From: Pestalotiopsis fici W106-1
Lineage: Eukaryota; Ascomycota; Sordariomycetes; Amphisphaeriales; Sporocadaceae
Length of the DNA: 64,000 nucleotides
Assembly (NCBI RefSeq): GCF_000516985.1
Contig: NW_006917092.1
Coordinates: 4,135,925-4,199,924 of the forward strand
Reading direction: 5' to 3'
The translations under genes and the position numbers were made by a program. Below are positions 35,457 through 46,402 of the stretch, one piece after another. Under the pieces are notes generated by a model. The model searched no databases. It was not told the DNA's origin and worked only from the letters and a program-made list of their open reading frames with translations. How positions within the stretch are numbered: position 1 is the first letter of the stretch; the number at the start of each line of letters is the position of its first letter.

Positions 35457-37161
35457 TATTGACACGTATCTCAAGCAAGAGGGGCGATTTCAAGCTCTAT
35501 CCGTATGATGTACGTGCGATTACTCGAGAACAGTCCTTGCGCAGAACGAGATGACTGCATCGATGATTGGTGTATTAATGACGTTTCTTTCTCTTTGTTC
35601 CCATCTTCGTTTTGTATATTTTCCGCAGCCAGCGACAAAGTAGATCCATTGTTATTATCGTAATTCCTTATTGTTTGTACTCATAACAATGCACCATTTA
35701 TCAAGACACTCAAAAGCGGTCATTGATGGTGGCCTTGCTCTGGCATAGCCCCCACACGGCTTCGATTGTGAAAAAAAAAAAAAAAAAAAAGTTTTTGAAA
35801 AATTTACGCCGTCTTGTCGCATTAGCTATTTCATCAAGAAGCTCTTGGGTGTCGAACCGTCCTACTCAAATACCCAACTACTTCTTTTGGAAATACAGCC
35901 CTTGAGTGCCCAATGGGAGCACTGGCTTTCCGGGTGGGTGTATTTGAGCCATCTAGAAGTTGGCCACTACACCAGGGTGCCGCATAACTATAGCGTGTAA
36001 GCAGAACGAAGCCAACAAGTGGGATCGCCGCTGACTGAACACGGAGGTCCAAGCGAGATACTTTTGGGGCGTCTTTCGAGTTAGGCATAATGTAGTACAT
36101 AGTAGTATCGCCAATGCTTGGCTGTGGATTTGCAAGCCGGTATCGGGAATGAGCCGAGGATTTTGGCAGACAAATTTCTACCTCATTCTATGTTTCATAC
36201 TCTACCTAACCCCCGACATTTCAATCAATGAGCAATTGATCTGGATACGGAAATGGTTCAAGCAGCTTCAGAGACTTTTAGAGCGACCAGCCACCTTCGG
36301 AATGTAGACCCGACATGCAGACTGATTGAGCCAAGTATACTGAGAGGTAAGCAGCATCCACGGATGATAAGGGAAGGCCCCTGCATTCGGTATCGTCGGC
36401 ATCAGCCGAAATGCACTCGGTCCGTTGCCAGCGAATGCTAGGCCCCCATACTATGCATGCCCACGGGGGAGAAGTTGCGCTCGGGAGTTTGTCAATTGCT
36501 CGACTGCGGAGACGACGACGATCCGGCACCCTGAAAATGTTCTTTGAATCTTTGATTATGAAATTGGTTATTAACCACTCTTATCGTTGTTGACTCTTCC
36601 CCATACGAGGGGATCGGGCGCTATAGTGCCAAGGCCGCTAGCGCTATCGCAGCAATATTTCGTTCGGGTCCCTAAATGTAGCAAACAATAGCGCCTTGTC
36701 CTGGTTTCTTGTCCAACAACTTGTTGGTCAAAGTCGAACACATCCCGAATGCCCCGGATTTTCGTTCCTTTGATTGCAAAGATGATGAGCAAGCCAAGGG
36801 CACGTTTCTCGCATGGTGCCATCTTGCCCTTGTACTTGATGTCATTATCAGGAACCATTTTGTAAAATGCCGCAGTCATGGAGTGACACCCCTCACCTGT
36901 CAGAGAGTAAAGCCACTCACCGAGTCCCATTCACTGATAAGGATTCCTACCCATGAGCAAAAGAGTCGAGTGCGAGGTTGGAAATCGACGCGGGTATCGG
37001 TAACAGTTTCTTAGTAGTTTGTCTAGGTATAGTAATCACCAGCTTGTGATGCGGTGAGCATATAAGCATCATGGGTTCCCCCAAATGGAAAGAGTTCGAC
37101 TGCCAACTCAACTTGCCTGTCAACCGGTGTTCAGAGCTGACAACCAAGCCACTGTCAAACA
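35457..37161. other. Intergenic region, no gene recognised
   Basis: A 20-base A run lies at 35771-35790. The minus-strand B-box-like GGTTCGACACC near 35850 does not sit in a foldable tRNA. The last 100 bases hold the promoter of the asparaginase gene, with a possible TATA element (CATATAAG) near 37060. Confidence 0.45.
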
Positions 37162-38265
37162 ATGTTGTCTTCCAAGCTTCTCTTGGCTCTCCAGGCTGGC
37201 CTTGCCTTGGCCACGCCGATGCGAGTATCAGCACCCCCGGCTGCCGCCCGGTTGACTGTCCGTGAGGAAGGGGTGTACAATGCTAGCCACCCCAACATTA
37301 CCATTTTCGCGACTGGAGGTACCATTGCTGGCAGCGCGTCCAGCAGCGACCAGACCACTGGGTACCAAGCGGGTGCCCTCGGTGTCGAGACTCTGATCGC
37401 GGCTGTTCCGCAGCTGTGGAACGTCTCCAACCCATCGGGCATACAAGTTGCCAATGTGGGCTCCGAAGCCATCACCCCGGCGATCCTGCTCAACATGACC
37501 AAGCAGATCCAGGCTGAGCTTGACAGCCCCTACTGCCAGGGCGTTGTTGTCACGCATGGTACCGACACCCTCGAGGAGACGGCCTTCTTCCTCGACCTCA
37601 CTCTCCGCACCGAGAAGCCAGTCGTCATTGTGGGTGCAATGCGCCCGGCAACTGCGATTAGTGCCGACGGCCCCATCAACCTGCTCGAGGCCGTCACTCT
37701 TGCCGCGAGCGAGTCCGCTCGGGGCCGAGGTGCCATGGTGGTGCTGAACGACCGCATCGCCAGCGCCTACTACGTGACCAAGACAAACGCCAACGCCGTC
37801 GACACATTCAAGGCTTACGAGCAGGGCTTCCTGGGTTTCTTCATTGACATCAAGCCCATATTCTACTATGCTTCTGCCCTGCCAGTGGGTAAGCCATACT
37901 TTGACCTGTCCAACACGACCGTCTTGCCCCAGGTTGATATCTTGTATGGATACCAGGGCCTGAACCCGGCTCTTGCGACTGCAGCTGTTGAGACTGGTGC
38001 CAAGGGTCTCGTACTGGCCGGTATGGGCGCCGGAGGCTGGACGGATGACGGGTCCGAGGTCATCACCAGCCTGATTGCCGAAAACGGTACGGCCGTTGTC
38101 GACTCGCGCAGAACAATGGACGGCTATGTCGAGGCTGCCGATACCGAGGGATACTATGGTGGCGGCTGGCTGAACCCGCAAAAGGCCCGCATCAGCCTTC
38201 AGCTCGCCATCAATGCGGGTTATGCTGATGCTCAGATGAGGACGCTATTCGAGTTTGCTGGTTAA
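37162..38265 (+). CDS. Secreted L-asparaginase (type II-like)
   Basis: A 367-residue single-exon protein. A signal peptide (MLSSKLLLALQAGLALATP) is followed by a short propeptide-like stretch. The catalytic threonines lie in TGGTIAG (51-57) and HGTDTLEET (132-140), the two signature blocks of bacterial-type asparaginases. Asp135 is next to the second Thr, and GAMRP and DGPINLLEAV follow as in EcAII relatives. It hydrolyses L-asparagine to aspartate and ammonia outside the cell, supporting nitrogen scavenging. Codon use is strongly C/G-ending, unlike some neighbours, which suggests high expression. Several NxS/T sites are present (NASH, NMTK, NTTV). The start has the only plausible signal peptide. 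Confidence 0.93.
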   Translation: MLSSKLLLALQAGLALATPMRVSAPPAAARLTVREEGVYNASHPNITIFATGGTIAGSASSSDQTTGYQAGALGVETLIAAVPQLWNVSNPSGIQVANVGSEAITPAILLNMTKQIQAELDSPYCQGVVVTHGTDTLEETAFFLDLTLRTEKPVVIVGAMRPATAISADGPINLLEAVTLAASESARGRGAMVVLNDRIASAYYVTKTNANAVDTFKAYEQGFLGFFIDIKPIFYYASALPVGKPYFDLSNTTVLPQVDILYGYQGLNPALATAAVETGAKGLVLAGMGAGGWTDDGSEVITSLIAENGTAVVDSRRTMDGYVEAADTEGYYGGGWLNPQKARISLQLAINAGYADAQMRTLFEFAG

Positions 38266-39005
38266 AGAGTGACCGGGTGGCAGATGAGCCACGAATATTA
38301 TGATATAATGAACAAACACTACTAGAACTCAGACCTCGAATGAGGAAGACTAGACATGATTAATATTAATGTTTTTGATGATTTTGATTGCCCGAAATCA
38401 TTGAATCAAGCATAGATTGAGCGACCGTGTACTGGATGGATACCTAGTATCTTGTAAGCTATAACACTTTTCAAACGTGGCAAGAAATTGAGGGGGGTGT
38501 GTGTATTCTGTCAGACGCACCTCGGAAACATGCGGCCGAGGAAGAATTAGGCAATTATAATGATTGGTACAGGTGATTATTACTGGACCGTCAGTGATTG
38601 TAGAGCTGGACCACAAATAGAAATACAAAGTTGCATCCATTCAATCATGATGATTTTGCCATTTGGTATGTAGTAATGATACCACGTTTCCACTATGTCA
38701 CCTTGAATTGGACAGTCGCAGCTCCTTGGCCCGTGCACATGACGTATCGTGCCTGCAACCAAGACTCAAAAGGCTCCAGCAACTAGTATAACCTCACTTG
38801 CCCTCATCAGGCAGCTCAAAATGCAAGACGGGCTGGGCAATGGAGGCAGAAATTTGTACATAAAGGGCTTTGCGAAAGAGGCACTTTGTTTATTTGTTCT
38901 TGCTTATTGGATATTTTCTCTTGAGTATCCAAAACACCACATTATTGTCTACTAGTCCCATAACCGTCTGAGATTGGGAGACTCTATCTTCACCTTTTAA
39001 TAATA
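38266..39005. other. Intergenic region, no gene recognised
   Basis: 740 bp between two genes on the same strand. It would hold the asparaginase 3' UTR and the DUF3632 promoter. Nothing else was seen. Confidence 0.5.
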
Positions 39006-39827
39006 ATGGCACCCACGCTTAGACAAGAATCTCAAAATGCCCACAAGACCGTCAAAGTGAGCAATGAACGTTTCGAGATCTTTCAGAAATGGTTAGAATC
39101 GTCAAACTCCGAGTCTGAAGAGAGAAAAGCAGCAGAGGCAGCGGCAGCACGATCAATCGACGGCCTGGCGCCGACAGGCAACAAGGAAGACGCCGACAAC
39201 TTCATATGGCAGACCTGGGGCGATGTTTTCCAGATCGCGCAGCAGATCCCCCATGCCAGCCCCGCTCAGGACAGTCTCGCCCAGATTCTTGTACAACTCA
39301 CACAGCTGCCCGACACGGACAGGAAAATCGACTGGACGGATCTGCCGCAGCTTGGGTGGGTTCTCCGAGACTGGTTCAACTTTACGCCGTCTGAGAAGCA
39401 CGCCAATGGTGCCGACGAGATATTGAGCGCCTGGGTAAATGTGAATGCTTTCTGGGCGCGGCTGGGCGGTCTCGAGTGTCTGAACACGGTCGATATCACA
39501 ATCTGGACTCTGCGGCGGACCTTGGAGGAGGATCACGATGACGACGCCACAAATTTTCCCAATGTCTTTGACTGCCATGTACTCACGGCTGCCCAATATG
39601 TTGAGCAATCGGGGCCCAAGCTGAAAAAACTCATTCAAGATGGATGGAAACCACAGGACAATGAGGCACAAATGTTCCAGGGTGGCCCCCTCTTTGACGG
39701 GCCTACGGGCCTAACCAAGGAGCGATGGCAGTTCTGGGCATCGCGATTCAGGCATACGGCGGAGAAGGCTTCAGGCAACGATGCCAAGTCAGCTGCTACA
39801 CGCGCAGCAGAGTTTTTAGAACAGTGA
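39006..39827 (+). CDS. DUF3632 family protein, function unknown
   Basis: A 273-residue single-exon protein rich in charged and Trp residues, with no signal peptide or membrane helix. The layout resembles fungal DUF3632 proteins: an N-terminal charged helix, FIWQTWGDVFQIAQQIPH, a middle block (AWVNVNAFWARL) and the late TKERWQFWASRF motif. These are common, often multicopy, in filamentous ascomycetes and have no known activity. Assignment is by pattern only. Confidence 0.7.
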   Translation: MAPTLRQESQNAHKTVKVSNERFEIFQKWLESSNSESEERKAAEAAAARSIDGLAPTGNKEDADNFIWQTWGDVFQIAQQIPHASPAQDSLAQILVQLTQLPDTDRKIDWTDLPQLGWVLRDWFNFTPSEKHANGADEILSAWVNVNAFWARLGGLECLNTVDITIWTLRRTLEEDHDDDATNFPNVFDCHVLTAAQYVEQSGPKLKKLIQDGWKPQDNEAQMFQGGPLFDGPTGLTKERWQFWASRFRHTAEKASGNDAKSAATRAAEFLEQ

Positions 39828-40309
39828 GAATCGCGACAGAGCCGAGTGGGGAGGAATAAAGTTAAAATCTCGGCATTCTAACTCTTGAACTACAATATTT
39901 GCAACATGATTTACTATCGTGAAGAGCACAGGCCGATTTTCATCAGGTCACGCAAGGCAAGTGTTGGAATTTGAGGCCAGTGCTCGAACCGAGTAAGCCG
40001 CCCACTAAATAGATAGCCTGGATGTTAACATGCGAATGCCATCGGTTGGTGATGAGATGGAATTCTGTATTTGGTCAAGACATTAAGCCAACAAGCACCT
40101 CGTATGTGGAAGCTTATTGTCGGTAGTTCACGGGCACATATACTATACTGATTTGAGATGGTCATGCGGAAATGTACCCGAGGTGCAGAGAAGCGAGCCA
40201 GACCCGGTTAATTCCCGCCGCATTCCATTCTTAAACCACCAAAATCTTACATGTTCCCCCGAATTATGTTGTTGCTCAAGCACTCTTCATTGTACTTGTC
40301 GAAACGAGA
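39828..40309. other. Intergenic region, no gene recognised
   Basis: 482 bp between the DUF3632 gene and the MFS transporter. Frames overlapping the transporter start have no supporting features. Confidence 0.5.
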
Positions 40310-41969
40310 ATGGCATCTCAATCTCGAAGCCACGAACTTGTGAGCCGGCGCAGTCAAGTACCACCGGATCCAGACCCGGCGCCGACTCCGGCTTTGCCGC
40401 CCATTTCTCACCGGAAGCAGGTTGCGGTGCTGTTGTCAGCCTTTGGCACTATAGCTCTCACTATAGGATACAATCAATGCTTTGGCGTTTTCCAAGAGTA
40501 TTACCTGTCATCCGCCCAGGATGTCTTGGTGCCTTCTCCAGCATCAGAGGCCTCACCACCGACTGCAATGCTGGCTTTTGTTGGCACGTTATGTTATGGT
40601 CTCACTTGGAGTGGCGGTATCGTGGTTAATCCCGTCATTTCGCGCATCGACCACGGAAGCTGGGCATCAAACTCACCAACGAGTAGGCTTTGGCGCCGTC
40701 GCATATTGCAATTCCTGACTCCAAGAATGATCACCGTATCTGGAGTTTTGATCATGTCCACAGGCTTCGCACTGGCCTCGTTAAGCCACTCGTTATGGCA
40801 TCTCCTGCTTACTCAGGGCTTCTTGGTCGGCGTTGGCATGTCCCTATTCTACTTTCCGCTTTTGGCTCCTGCGCCCGAGTATTTCACACGGCACCGAGCT
40901 ACGGCCATGGGATTTGTAAGTTTCCACTCATGATTCGATTTGCAAATTTCAAGAAGGACTACACTACGCCTATCTGACGCAAAATGAGCGGGCAATGCTC
41001 GAATGGATTACAAAATTTGCAGGGACTGTTGTTGGCATTATTTCAGGTGATGTTACTAACTCTCCTAGATCCTGGCTGGAGCTGGCGCCGGAGGTCTCGT
41101 TTTTTCGCCAATAATACGTGCGCTTCTCAGCTCGGTCGGCGGCCGTTGGACCCTCAGAATCTATGCACTCATTAATTTGGCTGCCGGCATTCCCATCGCC
41201 TGCTCAGTCCCTCGAAGTCGATTTGCTCCCGCCTCCGCAGTGGAGCGCCCAGAGAGGCCCAACACCCATGTCTCTCGAGCCTTGGGTTCAAGACCAACGT
41301 TTCTCTTCTCCGTGGTGGCGGCGTTTCTTCAGGTCGGTACTCTGAAAAAGCCACAGTAGATACCTACATGAGAACTCATGTCTAATCCTCCCCGACTACT
41401 AGGCTGCTGGTGCGCAACTCCCACTGGCCTTTATACCCTCCTATACCGTAACTCTTGGGTTCGATGCTGCCAGGGGGGCCAACCTCCTTGCTGCCAGTAA
41501 TGCAATAAACTCCGTCTCCCGCATCTTGACAGGATATGCCGGCGACCGCCTAGGTCGGCAGAATACCCTTCTCCTCACACTTTTGCTCGCTGCGTCCAGT
41601 GTTTTCGCCTTTTGGCTCACGAGCGTCATGGCAACCTCGTCATCGTCCACCTCGCTTTGGCTGGTCTTCATTGTCATGTATAGTGTCTCAGCTGGTGGAT
41701 ACTATGCCTTGTTCCCCGCTCTCATTGCCGAGGTGTTTGGCATCCGTCACTATGCCGCCGTGAACGCATTTATACTCTTCGTAAGAGGGCTGGGTACCAT
41801 GTTTGGCAGCCCTGTTGGCGGTAAGCTACTTGGTACTTCAGGTGATGGCACGCGAGGGTATGCCAGTATCGCATACTGGGACGGGGCACTATTGCTGGGC
41901 GCCTTTGCGTGCTGTATTGGAGTGCGATGGGCCGAAGGGAAAGGGAAGGGATGGAAGTGGGTTGCTTAG
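40310..41969 (+). CDS. MFS transporter, monocarboxylate-porter-like
   Basis: Three exons, 40310-40915, 41069-41332 and 41403-41969, make 478 residues. Intron 1 (153 bp, GTAAGT to TTACTAACTCTCCTAG) is long for this window. Intron 2 (70 bp) runs from GTCGGT to CTACTAG. After a Pro-rich cytosolic N-terminus come helices starting KQVAVLLSAFGTIALTIGYNQCFGVFQEYYLSS, matching fungal Mch-type porters, then RATAMGFILAGAGAGGLVFSP across the first junction. GYAGDRLGRQN in the second half is the MFS loop motif. YSVSAGGYYALFPALIAEVFG is also family-typical. The substrate cannot be told: relatives carry monocarboxylates, riboflavin or metabolites. It leads a block with an O-methyltransferase and a dehydrogenase. 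Confidence 0.83.
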
Positions 41970-42662
41970 CACAGGACCGCCTTGTCATCATTCTATCGAT
42001 GCTGCTGTCATTTAAGTCCGAGTCAGCAGACTTGAATACTCAAATCAGCCAAAATGCATCCTTGAGATAATCTTGGCAGGGTTCTTAAGCACATTCTGTA
42101 GCACTCCACTCATATCAAAATATGTAAAATACGGGCATCTGGCTGAGACATTAGCTACTGCAAAGTACAGGCCCAATGTCGCCAATGAAAATTCAAGGAA
42201 CCAATTTCTCTCATAATGTGCTTTACTGCAATCGCAAATGATCGAGTCATCTGTGTGGCCGATGTCTGTTGGAGGCTAGGGGGGACCAAGAGCATGGTTC
42301 ATGCATTGGAAGTACTTGGTATCACTGCAGAACAAGCTCTAATATTCTAGTAACTATACAGAATATACTAAAGAGGGGTTATGCTGTATAACCGAGAGTG
42401 ATGTAGATTGCGATCTCGCTAAAGCGGCGGCAGTTCACTCTCGGAGCCAAGATATGCAGACTGCATTGCCGACGTCTGGATCTATACCTATAGTGGCGTA
42501 TGCCGTCATGAATGGAGCCCACGCTTATACGCCCTTTCCATTGGACTATAATCATGCAGTCATCTTGCTTATAGACTCTGGGCTATAAAGAGGGGGTTTC
42601 GACCAATTCTAAACTATCATTATTCAGATGTCTACTTTACAAGACAAAAGATCGCGCCAAAT
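41970..42662. other. Intergenic region, no gene recognised
   Basis: 693 bp with no recognised coding sequence. Between the transporter and the methyltransferase, both on the + strand. Confidence 0.5.
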
Positions 42663-44207
42663 ATGCCCACAGATAATATCAAATTGCTGAAGTCTATTCA
42701 GAAGGATGACTTTCCCACGGAATCGGATCGGTTCGAGGCCAAAGAGGCTGCCCGGGCTCTCCTTAGCCGACTCGAAACGCCTTTTGAAAGGGCATGGTCG
42801 CTAACGGCCGAGCAGCCAATGTATGTCGCTGGTCTTCTCCTGCTCAAGGATCTGGGGATCTGGACCAAATGGGCCGATCTCGACAGAGAAGATTGCCCGG
42901 CCGCATCAAGGTCCTTGACGGATATTCTGGCAATGTGTACCACCGCTGTCGAACCGAATCTTTTGCGTAAGTTATCTATATAGACACAACCTGTTGATTT
43001 GAAAGTCAAAGACCTGCCCATCTAATCCCCAAGATGGACTGACACAGGACGTATATTGCGGCATCTCACTGCATGTCACGCAGTCGAGGAAGTCGATGTC
43101 GATACTTGGAAGCCGACTGCTTTCTCCCTTGGTATGGGAGGTGAAATCGGCAAGATGATGCAGATGACGTGTGTATTCATGTCCTTGAACCAGTCCACTG
43201 TGCTGATATTATTCGAAGCATTGATCATTCGTGGCCCAGTGGTCTGCATCTACCCAAATTCCTTGCCAAGGTCGGCTATGTGGAACCGCTTAATCTCAGC
43301 AAGTTTGACAACTACACCGACGTATACGGGCTTCCATATTGGGAGCGATGCGAGAGAGAACCAGAGATTGGAGGGAGTTTTTGGGCATTAAGTGAGCCCT
43401 TTCTTACACTGCTTGGTACGAATTAAGAACGGATTGAGAGACTGATCATTTACAGTGGGTGGACTGACCGCCAACAAGATGGACTGGACAGCAGTTTATG
43501 ATACGAACCGTCTTGTCGACGGTGCGGATATATCTTCGGCCCAGGCACCACCTCTTTTTGTCGATGTCGGTGGACTGCACGGCTTGGACACAAACCGTCT
43601 CCTCGCTCGTCACCCGTCCCTCCCGGCCGGCATCCTCTTTGTGCAGGATCTGCCCGGAATCGTGGACGCCCAAAACGAATTGGACCAGAAGGCTGTTCAT
43701 GAAGGGAGACCGCGGCTAGACTCGCGTATTTCACGCATGAAGCATGATTTTTACAATCCGCAGCCTCTGCTTGGCGCCCGGGCCTATTTTTTGCACGCTG
43801 TTTTACATGACTGGCCAGATGCCGACTGCATCCGCATCTGTAAGTACCTAATTATGCGAATCGTCGGTTCATTTCTTCTGTTGCATGACGTCTCGAGCAT
43901 AACGAATGAATCCTAACAACTATTTTTTGCGCTTGTCCTGCTGACCATAGACTTCGTAGTGGAGCGCATCAGGGACGCCATGACGAAGGGGTACAGCAAA
44001 CTATTGATCTATGAAGTTGTCTTGCCACCCAAGGGGGCCACATCCTTTGCAGGAGCCATCGATATGTGTTTGATGACCATGACCTCGGGGAGGGAGAGAA
44101 CAGAGGCAGACTGGAAGCAGATGATCGAGGCCGTCAGACTCAGAGTGGTTCGCATCGATCGACACGACAGGGCGGTAGAGAGCGTAATCGAGGTTGAGCT
44201 GGCTTGA
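42663..44207 (+). pseudogene. SAM-dependent O-methyltransferase, frameshifted at a GT repeat
   Basis: Exons 42663-42966, 43048-43391, 43456-43839 and 43951-44207 have good splice sites, but inside exon 2 the frame breaks at GTGTGT (43169-43174). Upstream reads GEIGKMMQM and downstream CIHVLEPVHCADIIRSIDHSWP in another frame. One GT unit too many, from slippage, explains the shift exactly; without it the four exons sum to 428 codons. The C-terminal half is a fungal plant-type O-methyltransferase fold: FVDVGGLHG is the SAM-binding motif (GxGxG altered to GGLHG), and HAVLHDWPDADC holds the catalytic His of the HDWPD motif. The family methylates hydroxyls of small metabolites, typically polyketides. 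Either the gene is newly broken or the base is an assembly error. Confidence 0.75.
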
Positions 44208-44962
44208 AATACACTCAGCATTGTGTTTATCTCTATAAAAAGTACATCATGCATTCTGCGAAGTTCATACCTACCTAGTACCTGCGGTAATTCTTTTCAG
44301 TCAAGTGGTCAAAGATACTCTATAAGTGTATATTCTCTTTGCTTTATGCTGCAGTGGTATCTAGAACAATGTCCAAACGATGGGCCCTAATCGTTCATTT
44401 TAGTACCTTGGCCTATCCTAGGACCGGATACAACGTGACAGCTTTCCGATAACTATTCCTAAGGCACAGTGAACCAGTTTCGACATATTGCTTTCATTTA
44501 TTATGGCACGTATAGCTCGCGGATCGAGTCTAATTCCTTCCTGATTCGTACCAGCATGTCTACTGGTACAGACATCAGTTCCGAGCAGTTTCTACACTAT
44601 TAGGAAATCGCCAAACTGAAACAGGAAGTCTATCGGTTTTTCATTCCGATATCATGATCTTTACCTGCAATCGAGCAAGGTTTTTCTTCGCACCCTGTTC
44701 CTCGCCGATTTGGTAAGAGTGGCTAGTGTGGCGGGGCCGGTGAGCGGTCGAGTCGTGGGCTTATCGCTTTGATAAACATCATTGATCCCAGAATTTGAGA
44801 CCCTGCCAAACATTGCTCATGTTTGCAAACTCCCCTCTGCTGTTTATCAATCTAGTGACCGACAAGCAATCGCCTTCGTTATAACCTTCACTTTAGGATC
44901 CTTGCTCTTGTGCAAAACCTTTCTGCCAAGGAAAGCCATTGCCTTTGACCAGTGTGGAGAGC
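44208..44962. other. Intergenic region, no gene recognised
   Basis: 755 bp including CATACCTACCTAGTACCTG at about 44267-44285, a motif seen at several intergenic sites in this window. No coding sequence recognised. Confidence 0.5.
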
Positions 44963-45721
44963 ATGTCTTACTCGTCTACCGAGGCCTATGAGTGGTACGA
45001 GAACAAGGAGTACAATATCAGAAGGCAAACTCTGCCCAGATTTGAGACAGACGAGCTTGGGAAACTCATCGTTACACCTGGCGAGGTATACTGTCGTGTT
45101 CACGTCGATGACGAAACTGACAACCTCTGCCACATCGACAAACGGTTCTTTAATCGAAGCAACCTTTGTAAACACATCAGAGTTGCACATGGCCTAGAAA
45201 TCGCGCCTCATCCCCTCGGCGCCTTGTCTGACCGCAGGGACCACGCGGCTTTTGCATTCTATTATGGACTTCTTAAGCAAGCAGCTGGGAACAGCACAGT
45301 TATTTCCACTTCAAAGGGGGGGAATACGGCAGCCAATTTCGCCGAAAAGCGTATGGCCCACGATAACAATGATGGCGATCGGGAAAACATGAGGGGAATA
45401 CCAAGCTATGCTCCGGGCGTCCGGTGTGCGGGATGCGAGGGCTCGTCTCGCCCAAGCCGGGCCTGCCCTACCACTGAGAGGGACGAAAGCTGCTTGATAT
45501 GGGCAGCATACGCCAAGTCTATTGCCGGTCCCGCTGCGGCCCGCATAGCTGCCCAAGAAGTTCGCCTTGCCTCTGATTCCTCACACCAAGTAGGCCGTGT
45601 GCATACAACAGATCCATATCATGCTGTTTATGCTGAGAGGAGAGCAAAAGATGTTGTTTCTGCTCGACAATATTATCACCGATTAAGTGAGAAACTGCGA
45701 CCTGCCTCAAAAAAGCTCTAG
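44963..45721 (+). CDS. C2H2-like zinc-finger protein, unknown target
   Basis: A 252-residue single-exon protein from the ATG at 44963; the frame extends upstream only from a TTG. Residues 44-76 have C44-x11-C56, F62/F63, L68, H71-x4-H76, a C2H2 finger with an enlarged loop between the cysteines (YCRVHVDD...LCHIDKRFFNRSNLCKHIRVAH). A second Cys cluster near residue 155 (RCAGCEGSSRPSRAC...ESC) may also bind metal. The C-terminal third is Ala/Arg-rich and helical. No family is recognised with certainty. A DNA-binding or regulatory role is inferred. It sits between an O-methyltransferase and a dehydrogenase, where a cluster regulator could be expected. Confidence 0.55.
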   Translation: MSYSSTEAYEWYENKEYNIRRQTLPRFETDELGKLIVTPGEVYCRVHVDDETDNLCHIDKRFFNRSNLCKHIRVAHGLEIAPHPLGALSDRRDHAAFAFYYGLLKQAAGNSTVISTSKGGNTAANFAEKRMAHDNNDGDRENMRGIPSYAPGVRCAGCEGSSRPSRACPTTERDESCLIWAAYAKSIAGPAAARIAAQEVRLASDSSHQVGRVHTTDPYHAVYAERRAKDVVSARQYYHRLSEKLRPASKKL

Positions 45722-46402
45722 TTGGCAAAAATAATGCTATAAAATTTCTACCACGAAGCAAGACACTTGTCCCCACGATAAGGACTGAGGCCGATGGAGG
45801 ATTACAACAGCATCAGTTGCAACGGCAATTTTTAGACTCACCAAAAGTCTGGTACTCTGAGATTTCTTTTACATTTGCATTGTAGCTACACGGACGATTT
45901 TCTCATCCTTTGCTTCTAATATGAAGCTATTGTTGCAATCTACCCAAGATACCTATTCCTATTCTATCTTCATTTTTGCTCTCGGTCCGTACAGCGGAAT
46001 TCCACCGGGGCTATTCACGAGGTCTACCATTCAACAGGCCGCCTCCAGGCAACAGCAAAATTTTAAAGACCGAAATGGCCGTCAACAACTCGTTAAAAGT
46101 TTTGGACCTATCCTCTCTCACTTTGGGTGCTTGTAGCATCAACCCATGAAGGAATGCTGACCTGCCTCCGGATTTCGGTATTCGCCGAAACTTCCGACAC
46201 AGTTGTCTTCATTTTGTCACCCGTGTCCAGTGAGTATAAAAAGACTGTTCAGGATTGTTCGCGAGAATTGCCGACAGGATCTGTCTGTTTTCCCCACCAT
46301 TTAGTGAATGAGCAAAGCCAGCCAACTTTTATAATTTCACATTGTGTGTCCAGCCAAAGCCTGCATCAATTGTAGGAGATAATCAGAAACCCAATCATCA
46401 TC
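45722..46402. other. Intergenic region, no gene recognised
   Basis: 681 bp, upstream of the dehydrogenase. Short frames at 45921-46375 have no recognisable features. Confidence 0.5.

Noticed and set aside
35830..36000. Possible tRNA on the minus strand (GGTTCGACACC B-box-like, GGTGTAGTGG A-box-like)
   Set aside because: T-arm and acceptor-stem pairing fail, and the two boxes are too far apart without a plausible intron.
37228..38181. 317-codon minus-strand frame over the asparaginase gene
   Set aside because: Antisense shadow caused by the GC-rich third codon positions of the real gene.
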